Source: Strigamia acuminata (Eukaryota > Arthropoda > Chilopoda > Geophilomorpha > Linotaeniidae). Taken from it: a DNA stretch of 64,000 nucleotides. A program made the translations under genes and the position numbers. Where the stretch lies: the NCBI GenBank assembly GCA_949358305.1, contig OX442315.1, positions 24,578,427 to 24,642,426 of the forward strand, written 5' to 3'. Under the pieces are notes generated by a model. The model ran no database searches, was not told the origin of the DNA, and was given only the letters and a program-made list of their open reading frames with translations. Shown here piece after piece: positions 38,901-49,504 of this stretch (position 1 is the first letter of the stretch; every line of letters starts with the position of its first letter).

Positions 38901-41900
38901 CAATTACTGTTTACACGCTGTTAATTGATTTGCGTAATTCAGGTCCTCTAGTGAGTTAATGGAAACGGATTATCATCAGAGCGGAATGAGCAAAGATGTT
39001 GGCGATGGCTTCCGACTAAACCAGCCACGCACTAATGAGATTACAATTCGATTCCTGGTGCCCGATGTGCCCTTCATTCCTCATTTCTACTCTTGTCTTG
39101 CGACTTGATTTACTCGTGCACGTGATCTAATGACCTGCTGACAAATCCACTTTATAAAATAACGATTGCCTCTAGAGATGCGTTTTATAACCACTGACGG
39201 CGGTGTCGCTGCCATTGCTCCGATTAAACGAGATTGACGCTTTAGTTTTGTTTGTGTGGCCGAAGCAATTTCACTGCTTGACGCACGAGATTTATTGCTA
39301 TCGATTGATTAGTAATGAGGATATAGGAGTTTGCATGCAAATTTTGTTGTTTGTGGACGAATTGGACGTCAGAATGTCATTGAAATGGTAATGTGTCAAC
39401 GCTTCGAGACGTCATTTTGTGGTTTTGTAATTAAATTGGAAAAATACATATAAATTATGTGAATTTTTTTGTTGGGTTTGTTTGGGTAAAAGTGCAGTTA
39501 ATTATACATAGAAAGCCACAAACCGCATAGAAGGCTTAGGTAGTTTTTATGATGAAAGTAGTAAAATATAATGGAAATAAAAAAAAGCTACAAAAGGAAT
39601 AGGAATTGTATTTTTAAAGGTTTTTGGTTGGCCATATTTTTTGTCGTTGCGAGATTTAGGTTCATTTGTATCAAAAATGATGCATTTGGTAAAAGTATTG
39701 CAAGAGCCCGGCACATAATCCATTCTTGCGCACTCAACTTTCCCCTCGTTTTCGTTTTTGCATAGAAATGGAAACGAGTGCACGTTCAATTCCCTCGTGT
39801 GGAAGAAAGAAAAAACTCTTTATTTTCTTCTCTTGCCTAGTTTTATATCCATCTATAGCTGCGTTCCACTTAAAGAATCAAATGGATGCTGAATCTTCAT
39901 AGCAGTAGAAGCAAACTTATATGATATTTACCAGGCGAGTGGTTGTGTGCATTCCCTCCCACGGGAGACCATGAACTGCATTAAAGGTTGAAAATTTTTC
40001 ATTTGGCAAGAAAATTACAGAGAGCAGAATGAGGAGGGGAGAGAAAAGAAAAGTATATAAAAACAAAACAAAAAAGCTTTTTTTTCTCCCTCCTTTTATC
40101 TCATTTAATTGCTATACGAGTAGTATTTTTGTTGAGCAACTTCACTTTTATGAAATGACAAGGGCAACAGTTTAAAATGAAAACTCGTGGGAGAAGTGCA
40201 GAGGTCGGTGTAATGGGCCTAGAAATAGAGAGTTAACCAACCTGTAATTTCATGTTGTACCCGCTTTAACCAAAGGGAAGGGTGTGTCAGTCACGTGGAG
40301 CTTTGGGTGATTCAACTTGCACATGTGTCACCATTTCCATTTTTCTTTCCTAGTGGCCGATATTTCATTTGTCATTGATTTACTGGGATAAGCTTGAGTA
40401 GGTTTGCAATTCTTTTTCTTTTTTTTAACCTATATTTTTTCAATTTTTACTCGTGCACTTGTGCAGTGGTAAGAATGGAAATTCATTTCTCATGGATTCG
40501 CTTGAGTGCTTTGCAATTAGGCGTATTTTGTTCTACATAAATTGAGTAAGTCATGTGGTGAAACGTGTCTTTTTGTACAACGACGACATGATAGTTTTGT
40601 TTAATTCGTTCTATTGACGCTAGTGTGAGAACCAGATTTGCCAAATGAATGATAGTTTAAAGGGTTCGCGACATAATAGGAATTAAAATTAAAAAAAAAA
40701 AATTTTTTTTTTTCAAGGGGAAATCAAAGCACATAGCGACAAAGAACATGTGGATCTGAAGTGAGATGAAACGAGACAATCTGCATTTGACATGTCATTG
40801 CAGGGAAGTCCAGATAAATACTCATCAATGGGATTCCCAGTGATGAGCTTTTACCGAGGCATTTACCATGAAATAGAAAATTTATAGAAATATGTAGATA
40901 TCTTTTGTAAAATCAAATTTTTGAATTTTTGTTTTCCTGATCAAATTAATAATAATTAATAACGATTTATTAATCTATAAAATAATTAATAAATCAATCC
41001 TAAGTAATGAGCATTCAGACCGTGTTTTCCATTTTCCACCTCAAATCCTAATTTTGCATTTTAATTTAAGCATGATCACATCATTTAAGTCTCTTAGGTG
41101 ATTAATTAAACAAAAATGTACATTCATTCCTTAAACGTAGACCTAAGTCATTCAACAGAGCAAACAGAGCAATCACCGGAGTTTTGAACGCGTTAATAAT
41201 ATCCGCCATTATTATAAAACGATTAATTAAACTATTTCGTCAGTTATTAAAACAAAAACCGTTTTAAAAAAAATCACTTGGTTTTATTTGTCAGAATATT
41301 TTTAGCTTTCAAAAACATTAAGGGTAAATGAAATATTTAAAAAAAAAATGAAAAGATTTGCATCGACATTAGCAACACTTGTGTGTTCATTTTGAGGAGT
41401 GAAGCGATACTCATCTTGATTTATGATGCGATATGAAGTGCAATTCCTTTGATTTAATCACTCTTTTCTAAAGTATTGACATAAGAATTGCACGATGGAC
41501 AGATAGTGTTTGTGTGGAGCAGCAAATTACTGATTTGTGTTTGTCTAATGACAGGGTTGGGAAACCCCACCACTTGATTGAGGGGATCAGTACAGAAATT
41601 ATAGTGTGTTGTACAACTAAAGCCTCCCACACCCCCCTCTCTTTCTCTGTTGGCTACATTTCCAGTTGAAGTGTGTTTTTCTTTTCTTTTTTTCAAATGT
41701 CCCATATGAATTTGTTATCTTCAAGTTGAGTCTTTATCTGCTAGTCCATCTGGGGCCGTTTGTAATGATGTCAACGTGGAAATATTTCATGTGACTACTT
41801 GAGATTAGCCAATTGAAATATTCTCTCAATAAAAGAAATCTCGTTTTCAAGTAAACACTTAAGTGAAACTTGTCTTGTTTTTTTTTTATCCGTTAAAACT

Positions 41901-42479
41901 TAAAGGTTATTATTTTTTTATTACGTGTTTATAGCGTAAATTTGCATTTTATATCGCTGTAAAATTTAATTATAACAAAAATAAAATAAAATAGAATGAA
42001 AATTGATTTTTTTTAGTCGTTTTGTGATGGAAGTTTTTGAATGAATGCATTTGTATGTTTTAGAATTTGATATTTGTTGGTTTAGAATGGAAGTGAGTCT
42101 TAAAGAATGCAGCGGCTTCATGTATATGAAATGAAAGCTTTGCTTGGTTCGGTGCAGTCCTTAACTTAGTTGTTAATAATTCATTTCATTAAATAATCTA
42201 CACACGATGGATGTCCGACGTTAAGATGTTTGAAATATTAAATTCCATAAATTCCATAAGTTTTGAGGAGTTTAGAATGAGATTTATGATGGATTTGCTT
42301 TTTCTTATTTTTTAATTTTTTTTTTTCTCTTGGAAATTGAAAATGAAAAAGAAAAATTATTCATAAACATTCCAATTAAATAAAATGGGGGGAAAAAATG
42401 AAGAAAGAAACAGCGTGCCTTGGGAAAATTCCGTCGATCGATTTTCTTCAATTTCATTTTATATATATTTTTTTTTCAA
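35907..42479. other. AT-rich non-coding DNA
   Basis: No recognisable gene. Complex patches: 36770-36850, 37570-37740, 37960-38420, 38860-39420 and 40180-40330. There is a 9-bp hairpin at 38125-38150, octamers at 39335-39342 and 41356-41363, and a CCGCCAT core at 41203-41209. The rest is simple T- or A-rich sequence. Confidence 0.5.
38125..38150. repeat. Perfect 9-bp hairpin
   Basis: GAAGCTACG (38125-38133) and CGTAGCTTC (38142-38150) flank an eight-base loop. Too short for a typical microRNA precursor. Confidence 0.6.
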
Positions 42480-42480
42480 A

Positions 42481-42513
42481 GGGGATGGTGGGGCGGGAGT
42501 GGGGGAGGGGAGG
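42481..42513 (+). other. G-quadruplex-forming tract
   Basis: Five runs of three or more G separated by short loops occur within 33 bases on the plus strand. This meets the usual G-quadruplex pattern and lies about 250 nt upstream of the candidate exon at 42762. Confidence 0.5.
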
Positions 42514-42761
42514 AAAAAAAAAGATGAAGCGGATTTTTAGATGAATTAATAATATTATTATTTGTAATGGTTTTTGTTGTGTTTGTTTCGATTTCGTAAA
42601 ATTAAATTTTCAGACAGAGAAATGTTAAAAAATGTCTTGTTATTTCAATTCATTTCTCTATATTTTATTTATATTATAATATTTTATTTACTTTATTTAT
42701 TAAAGTAATTAAAAAAGATTTATGAATAATAGACATTTTAATTTTTCCTTTTATTTTGCAG

Positions 42762-42813
42762 CAGCAGCAGCAGCGCTGTGGTTACAGCCGAACCAATCGA
42801 GTGACATCTGTTG
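42762..42813 (+). CDS. Candidate internal coding exon, CAG-repeat start
   Basis: A pyrimidine-rich tract TTTTTCCTTTTATTTTGCAG ends at 42761 and the strong donor GTAAGT begins at 42814. The 52-nt interval starts with CAG repeats, so several tandem acceptors are possible in steps of three. Read from the first base it encodes QQQQRCGYSRTNRVTSV plus one base (phase 1 at the end). Its splice signals are the best seen outside Kidins220. I do not recognise the protein. It is phase-compatible with the exon candidates at 49313 and 56601. A start codon would have to lie in an exon not found here. Confidence 0.45.
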
Positions 42814-43050
42814 GTAAGTTGCGCATTTATTTAATTCCCATTAAATGTAAGCTGCGACAATCCGGTTGCATCGGGGGTGTTTAAACGAGTTTTGAGCGAG
42901 ACCATTTACATAACTTTTAGTGAATTTAAGTATATTCTTGTATAAATGGTTGGTCCATGATAGCAACTGTTCGGTAAATGTAATTAGGCCGAGTTGAAAG
43001 GAGGGGTAAAGCTTTCGCGACGAGAAGAGTGTGCAAGTTGAGTGAAAGAT

Positions 43051-43072
43051 GGGTGGGTGGGGTGATGGTGGG
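43051..43072 (+). other. G-quadruplex-forming tract
   Basis: Four G runs (GGG, GGG, GGGG, GGG) with loops of 1, 1 and about 6-7 bases lie on the plus strand, about 240 nt downstream of the candidate exon ending at 42813. Confidence 0.5.
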
Positions 43073-43409
43073 AAAAGGATGTTGCATACCAATGTCAAGC
43101 GCTGTTTGTGGATATGATAATCTATGGAGCGTGTGAACATACGCTTGACTGAAATAGTGAGTCGGTCATTAAAACATTTTCTGAGATTGCTGAATCTCCT
43201 TAATGGGCAATCTGTATGCAAATGAAGTGAGTGCGCGCGTTCTTATTGACGCACGTGCACCTCTGTGTGCTTGGCGAGCTGTTGCGATTGCACCGGATAA
43301 GGGCCTTGATGGCCACACTAAAATATTAAACCGCGGATTAAAATGTTGTCAACTGTTTTCAAGAGAGAACAAATCTTTTGTATTTGCTACTTGATGGATT
43401 TTATAAAAC

Positions 43410-43434
43410 GAGAGCGAGAGAGAGAGAGAGAGAG
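43410..43434 (+). repeat. (AG)n microsatellite
   Basis: AG dinucleotide tract with one interruption. Confidence 0.85.
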
Positions 43435-45883
43435 ATGCGATGGGTGAGTTTAATGCCGTTGCACGTTTTTGATTTATCGCCCGCCACAAATTTTTATTGC
43501 ACTTTTCTTTCCTTTTCTTTTCTTCTTCTTTTCTCTTGGACTGGAAAAGATGGATTGAAAACGGCAATTTTGTTATGGAATATATTTTTCCTTTTATATC
43601 AAACATGCCAAATACAAATTTATGCGTGATAAAAAAATATAAAAGAAATAAAGTAATTGCTGATATTTAACTTCTTTTTATTCATTTTTTCTAACATAAA
43701 TTGAAATGGGAAAAAACCGGGTGTATAATTAATGTCGAGATTTTGAAACGGGGAAAACATCCTACTTTTATGCGATATAAAAAAAAATTGAAAAAAAATA
43801 AAAATGATGTTTATTAGTTTGGTGTCCCAGGAGCTCACTAATCTTATCTGTCGCGTGTGATGCTCCGATAGGAAATGACTCTTAATATGTTGACGATGAA
43901 GAAAAGACTAATAGGTTAGTGCCGAAGTTGTTTTAAGCCGGTAAAGCTAGTGTTTTTGCGCATCCGGGTTTAATTGGCACCCTGTCATCGAATATTATTG
44001 TAATTAAGCAACCCGAATTACTCGAAGGACTGTTGCTTAGGAATCTGCATCACTGTAGGACGATGATGCGCAAAAGATGACTTAGCGGAATTTTTTCCCC
44101 CCTTTATTAAGTCTAGTACTTGATTTTTGCATTTGGGAAATAAAAACTCCACATTAAATGTGACTTACCTTCATTTTCTAAACGTTTCTTTATTTTTTTT
44201 TTAAACTTTGTGATGCGAGTTGCGTCGGTGAAGTTGTAGACGTAATGTTGTCGTAAGTATATCGAGTGGATGCATCACGTCTCTCGAGGGTATCTTTTGC
44301 CAGTGCGAGAGTGTGTGTAGAATGTATCCAACAGCTCTTAATGACGAATGAAAGAGCACCTAGACAACACCTTCCGAGGTGAGAGCCGAGTTGTTTGCAT
44401 GGATTTTTTTTTTTTTGGCGGAGGTTGAAGTTTGAGGGTGGGGAATGGGGGACAGAAGACGCTGAGTGCGTTGTCGCGTACATCTTTAATACAAGTGACT
44501 GTGAGGCCGAGGTCCTTGGAATCTTAATTATGATAGATAACATGATATTGTGTTGGCTTCTTAATGAGTTTTCCTCAATTCACCGCAGCAACCGTTGTTA
44601 AGCTGCACTGTTCTGTGTCTTGTCCTGCAAAGAATGAATAGGCTTTTGGTGAGGCATTAAATAACGACTATATATTAAGCAAGACAAAAGTGTAATTAGT
44701 GAATTCTCTGCAAAACTTTTGTTTAAGCTCTGCGAAAGATTAACGATGCAGTTTTAGCAAGCGCTTTTGCACAATGATTTTAATCACCAGATAAAGAAGA
44801 TTAAAAGACATTATTATTTTTTTTAATGCTTCCTAACATGCTCCGTCCTTCCTTCCGTCGTGTGGTTTTTGTTTTTTTGGTGAGGTAATGGAATTCGTGT
44901 TTGGGAACAATTTGTGGGTTTTTGTTGGCTGTATTTATTTATTTATTTTATTTTGTTTTATTTTTTTGTTTCTTTCTCTTGTGCGGTGCGTTATTGGGAG
45001 CTATTTGTGGGAGTGAGAGATCAAGGTGCAGGTCGATTGGATTCTGAGGTCCATCGATTTTGGTTGTAGGCCAAACCTAATTAGGGCAATGCACCGGTTT
45101 AATTTCTTTTACACACAACAACAAAGTAATTAAAATCGGAATTTTATGAGAAAAAAAAGGTATTATTTTATAAATATTTAATTTTTTTTTAATATAATTT
45201 TTTCTCCATTACTCAAGAGGTCGGAGTCGGAGTGACTCCAACCATCTTTTATATATATATATTATTTTTTTAAATAAAAAAGGATTTGATAGTGAAATGT
45301 AGCCGAGCTGTGTGTAATTTTCTTTTGATGCAAATATATGGATGGGTGGCATAAGGAGTGCAATGGCGATTTATTTCTACTTATTCGTTGTGTGAAAGGG
45401 GTGGGATGGAATCCCTCATTACAACGACTCGCCAATCGCGTGCTTTTTCCTCTCGATATGACAGCCAATTTTTCATCGTATTCCCTTAAACCCACAGGTT
45501 AAATATAATAATTTCAGGTCGTATCAGGCACGAATCGTATATATACGTAGCTTAAATGGATAGAAGTGAGTTGTGGAGATTTATGATTCTTTGCGTACTG
45601 TGTAAATGTGTACGTGTGTGTGTACAATCGGTCGGTGATGGGAAAAAAGGGCGAAAAAGTCAAAACTCGTTGGATGTTGAGAAGAGTTGGCTATATTAGA
45701 AACATTCCCGTGATGGATTGTGAGGCCTTGGATGTGACGTATGAGGAATTGCTCGTTTTGAGGGATTTTGAACGGAGTGAGGAAAATCTCGTATTTCAAC
45801 AAATTCTATTTTGTTGCCCCTTTATTATTATTTATGGATATATATATATATAACATTTTTTTAAAGAAAATAAATTTATAAAT

Positions 45884-45915
45884 GAATAAATAAATAAATA
45901 AATAAATAAATAAAT
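45884..45915 (+). repeat. (AATA)n microsatellite
   Basis: Seven to eight tandem AATA units. Confidence 0.85.
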
Positions 45916-46301
45916 GAAAGGAAAAAAAACTGACTTTTATTTTGTCTTTTTATTTTATTGTTATTTCTATGTTGTATAGGATTTTGTTATGTATTTTTTT
46001 TTGTCTTTAAAATTTTACTTTATTGAGAAGATAGTTGGCAGGTGCGATTGTTCCCTGCATCCATTTTAAAGTTTTTTTTTTTATTTATTTATTTTAGGGG
46101 AGAGAAATGGGGATGTGGATTTGAATCCATCGATGGATACTTTCTTTCTATCGCACTTGTGTCGTTCTCTTTCGCTCTCTCACCATTTGTGCTGCTGTTG
46201 ATTTGAATTTACAATTCGATTTTCTGTTTGTGGCACTTTGCTTACACGCCAACGAACTTGGCAAACAACGCCTGTCATTTCGGTTTGAACGAATGTAAAA
46301 T

Positions 46302-46338
46302 GAGAGAGAGAGAGAGAGAGAGAAAGAGAGGGAGAGGA
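46302..46338 (+). repeat. (GA)n microsatellite
   Basis: Nearly pure GA dinucleotides followed by imperfect purine repeats. Confidence 0.85.
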
Positions 46339-47508
46339 AAGAAAAAAAGTAAAAATAAAGCGAAGGAACTCGATGAGCCCAGATTGAAAGCCATTAGCAC
46401 ACGGAACTGAGCTCATCTTGCGTTTCATTGATGAGACCATTTTAGCTTTTGATAAATGAAGAATTAGAATGTGACGGGCTGGATCGCGCTGTAAACGATA
46501 CTCGGTTCTAGCGAAGGAAGGCAATAGAAATGCTGAGGTGTTGGATTTTATTTTTGGTAGTAGAGGGCAGTGGAAATTTCAATCTGGCGATGTAGGCAAG
46601 CGTGTAGGACATGGTAGTGTTATGAATGTGTGGTGCGTTCAATTTTAATGCATTTTTCTCCAATAAATCAGAAAAGTGGGAGAAGATGTTGGCTTTGCTG
46701 CATGGCATAAACCATTGGCAATGGTTTTGGCGCGAAGCCAATCGACTATACTTGGGCAGAAACGAGTAATGGCCGTAATTGAAATATAATCTTATATATA
46801 GTAATAAAGATTGTTTAGAATCTCTCTTTTGTGTTGGTTGCACGCAACTGAAATTGGAATTCTTTTGTGCACTTTCTCCAATGGGGACATTATGACATTC
46901 GAAACGAGAAAAATGAGGGAAATGTAAGTCGCGCTTTTGCTAATGGCAATTTAGAGTTTGATTGATGGATGACTTATTATGCACTATTTGGAAAACGAAA
47001 ACGCCAAATGCAATTACATGTTGTTTTGATCGTGTTTAATTTATATTTTTCTTTAACTTTCGAATAATAAATGAATACATCGATAAAAATGTGCTCTGCT
47101 GTTTGTTTCATTCTCGTCTTTCCGTAATGAGATGATTGCCCCGTGCGTAATTAATATGGATGGAAATGTAAATGGAATCACCTTGGTGTAATTAGTTAAT
47201 TGTAATCAGGAGATTTGCATCCGTAATTAGTGATGAGAGAAAGAGAGGGAAAATGGTGGAAGGAGGCGCGTTTAATGGGCGCCTCTACACATACTCTCGC
47301 GTAACGTGATAAGGTTTCGCTTCCGTGGAATTTCATATTTTAACAACCATACTTTTATTTGAACTTTTTTCTCTTCCTTTTTTGGTCGCGGCAAAAGTGG
47401 GAAAAATAAAAATACCTCAAATGAATGAAAAATGAAGAGATTTATTTTTCTTGTTTTTCGGTTTCTTTTAAAGTCAAACGCTGTTTATTATGTAATATAG
47501 TCTTTCTA

Positions 47509-47644
47509 CAGGTGAAAAAGTTCTCACCTGCTATTTCACCACACCTGTTGTTCGACAGGATACACGCGACACGTAGTTTATAGTAAATTTACGACCTTGC
47601 TTGTCCACCTGTGAACTCAAAGTGTACATGTTGAGCACCAGCTG
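47509..47644. promoter_or_regulatory. E-box cluster (CAGGTG/CACCTG)
   Basis: Five E-boxes occur in 136 bp: CAGGTG 47509-47514, CACCTG 47525-47530, 47542-47547 and 47606-47611, and CAGCTG 47639-47644. CAGGTG is the preferred site of Snail/Scratch/ZEB repressors and of E-protein/Achaete-Scute heterodimers. Three more CACCTG sites follow at 48201-48206, 48250-48255 and 48552-48557. The density is far above chance for DNA of about one-third GC, so this looks like a bHLH/Snail-responsive enhancer. Confidence 0.55.
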
Positions 47645-48346
47645 CTCTAGTTTGGCTAAGACTGACTTCATGCTGTGATCTCTTGTACTTATGAAAAATA
47701 GATTATTTTCGTCTTTTCTTTGCTTTTCTTTCTTTCTTTTTTTGTATTTTATTGGAATTCTCTTTTTAAAATGTATAAAAAGTGAATTGGCTTATTAAAA
47801 CTGTTGCGAAGTGGAATTCGAAAAGAAATAACGGGAATTAAGAATAAAAATAAAAATTTATGACACTTTTTTAACCTACTGACATTGATGGAGTAAAAGG
47901 AGGGGACAGATTCTCAGAAGCCGATGTTTCAATGACCTTTACACCTAAAAATGATGACCCAAGTCCAATTTAGGTGATGAAAACATTTTTTCATATTATT
48001 ATTTACTAGTGAATGTCGAATATTCCCTCTTATAACCGACATGACAAATGAAATGAGGTTGCATTCACACCTAAATCGTGACGAAAGAAAAGAATATTTA
48101 TTCCGTAATATGAAAAAAAAAATAGAAATAAAAATTTCTATAAATGATGACTTGGCAAAATGTTGTTGATGGAATATTATAATAACTCCTGTCAATTTTG
48201 CACCTGGTGTCATCAAACTGTACATGTGTTATTATTTTTATTTCCCCTTCACCTGTCCTCACTTAATTATCAATTTATATTAACTTAAAAGAAAAAAAAA
48301 CTCTTTTCATTAACTTTTCCTTAATGTCAATTGATGGAAAATCTCT

Positions 48347-48600
48347 ACCGTCTTCCCACATCCATCAGCCGGTAACCCATTGATGTCGTTAACTCCTGGG
48401 ATCCGTGACCAATGATGTGACCCCGATGAGGGCGGAATTCACGACGCCATCATTTGGATGCATCATTCATCTATGGGGGTCCACATAATGACGGATTGAT
48501 CAATCCCAGGAGTGAAGATTTTTTGCTTTCTTTCTCTCTCTCTCTTGCTCCCACCTGGGAGTGGTGACCTCTGTATATAAAGGGACTTCCCATCCCCATC
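48347..48600. promoter_or_regulatory. Candidate regulatory block with long-range inverted repeat and TATA box
   Basis: A balanced-composition block in AT-rich DNA. ACTCCTGGGAT (48392-48402) is repeated inverted as ATCCCAGGAGT (48503-48513), 100 bp apart, and a related CACCTGGGAG lies at 48552-48561. TATATAAAGG at 48574-48583 is a good TATA box on the plus strand, but downstream ATGs open only tiny frames, so any transcript starting there would be non-coding or start translation in a later exon. Confidence 0.35.
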
Positions 48601-49253
48601 GGCGTCGATTGAATATAAATGTTGGTGTGAGGTCAGTGGGAGGAAAATGGTGATTGTATAACAATTAGTAATTTTACGTCATATCTTCGTAAAATTTGCA
48701 AATGTTTTTCACCCATTCGCGCCTCTGGTTTACATTTTTGTTCCATTTTTTGTTCTTTTTTTGTTTAATAAACGTGATGTTAACATTTGAAAAAAGATTC
48801 ATTTTGATGAGTGGTTTGTAGATTAGCCAGTACAGCACTTCGCTTGTGATGGAGGTCATTACAAGTTCACTCGATGCGAGTTTGAGTTTGTGATTTCGGC
48901 TGTGGTTGGACGGAAGTTGGAGCTCTTGATCAGACTACATATGCGAAACTACGGCTTTCGAGTAATTTGGTTGAAAGCATATACATGTTTAGCAAAACCG
49001 AACAATTTATAGTCTTCGTGCAATTGCACTAGTCAGTTATGAGTCGTCAGCCATTGGCTTTAATTTGATTTGCTGCAAGTTGAGGGTTGAACACGTGTTC
49101 GCACTATTCGCTTCAATCTCTGATGAAGTGAAATGCGATGGCCCAAGTCCAATTTTTCTTTTATTTCTTTTATTTTCTTTTATATATTTGTTTTAACTTG
49201 ATTCACATCCAAGTTAGCGAAGAATTTTTTTTATTTTTAATTTTTTCTTTTAT

Positions 49254-49282
49254 ATAAATAAATAAATAAATAAATAAATAAA
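49254..49282 (+). repeat. (AAAT)n microsatellite
   Basis: Tandem AAAT units ending about 30 nt before the acceptor of the candidate exon at 49313. Confidence 0.85.
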
Positions 49283-49312
49283 ATTAATAATTTTCCTGCT
49301 TGTCGTTTCTAG

Positions 49313-49504
49313 CAGACTCCAGAGACATGGTATCATCGGTTTGTAGATTTGACTCGTGTATGTATCTAGATCCAAGTGCACGAGATGAAAAAGATGGTCA
49401 TTTTATGGCCAGTTATAAGGGCAGCAATGTTGCGGTCAACAGACCAGTTAGAAGGTCATTCGGCCTGGTCGCCCTGCTAAATGTTCTCTGCACTCACTTT
49501 AGCA
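49313..49504 (+). CDS. Candidate symmetric cassette exon (192 nt)
   Basis: A pyrimidine-rich tract ending TTTCTAG at 49312 is followed by an open frame to a GTATGT donor at 49505. The interval is 64 codons long and begins and ends in phase 1, so it could be included or skipped between 42762-42813 and 56601-56651 without shifting frame. The peptide includes DMVSSVCRFDSCMYLD and VRRSFGLVALLNVLC; the latter faintly resembles the start of the first membrane helix of MENTAL-domain proteins, too weakly for a call. Its base composition is richer than the flanks. It may instead be regulatory DNA with a chance ORF. Confidence 0.25.

Larger units (their letters stand above)
43073..47508. other. AT-rich non-coding DNA
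   Basis: No recognisable gene. (AG)n tracts lie at 43410-43434 and 46302-46338, a TAAA repeat at 45884-45915, a POU octamer at 43216-43223 and another at 47213-47220. Complex patches are at 43120-43340, 43830-44080, 44210-44640 and 47100-47330. The minus-strand ORF of 117 codons at 44190-44543 has no familiar features. Confidence 0.5.

Noticed and set aside
44190-44543. 117-codon minus-strand ORF
   Set aside because: No domain and no start context; overlaps poly(T) tracts at both ends.
48574-48583. TATATAAAGG as a coding-gene promoter
   Set aside because: Downstream ATGs open only three- to four-codon frames, so it is kept only as part of a regulatory block.
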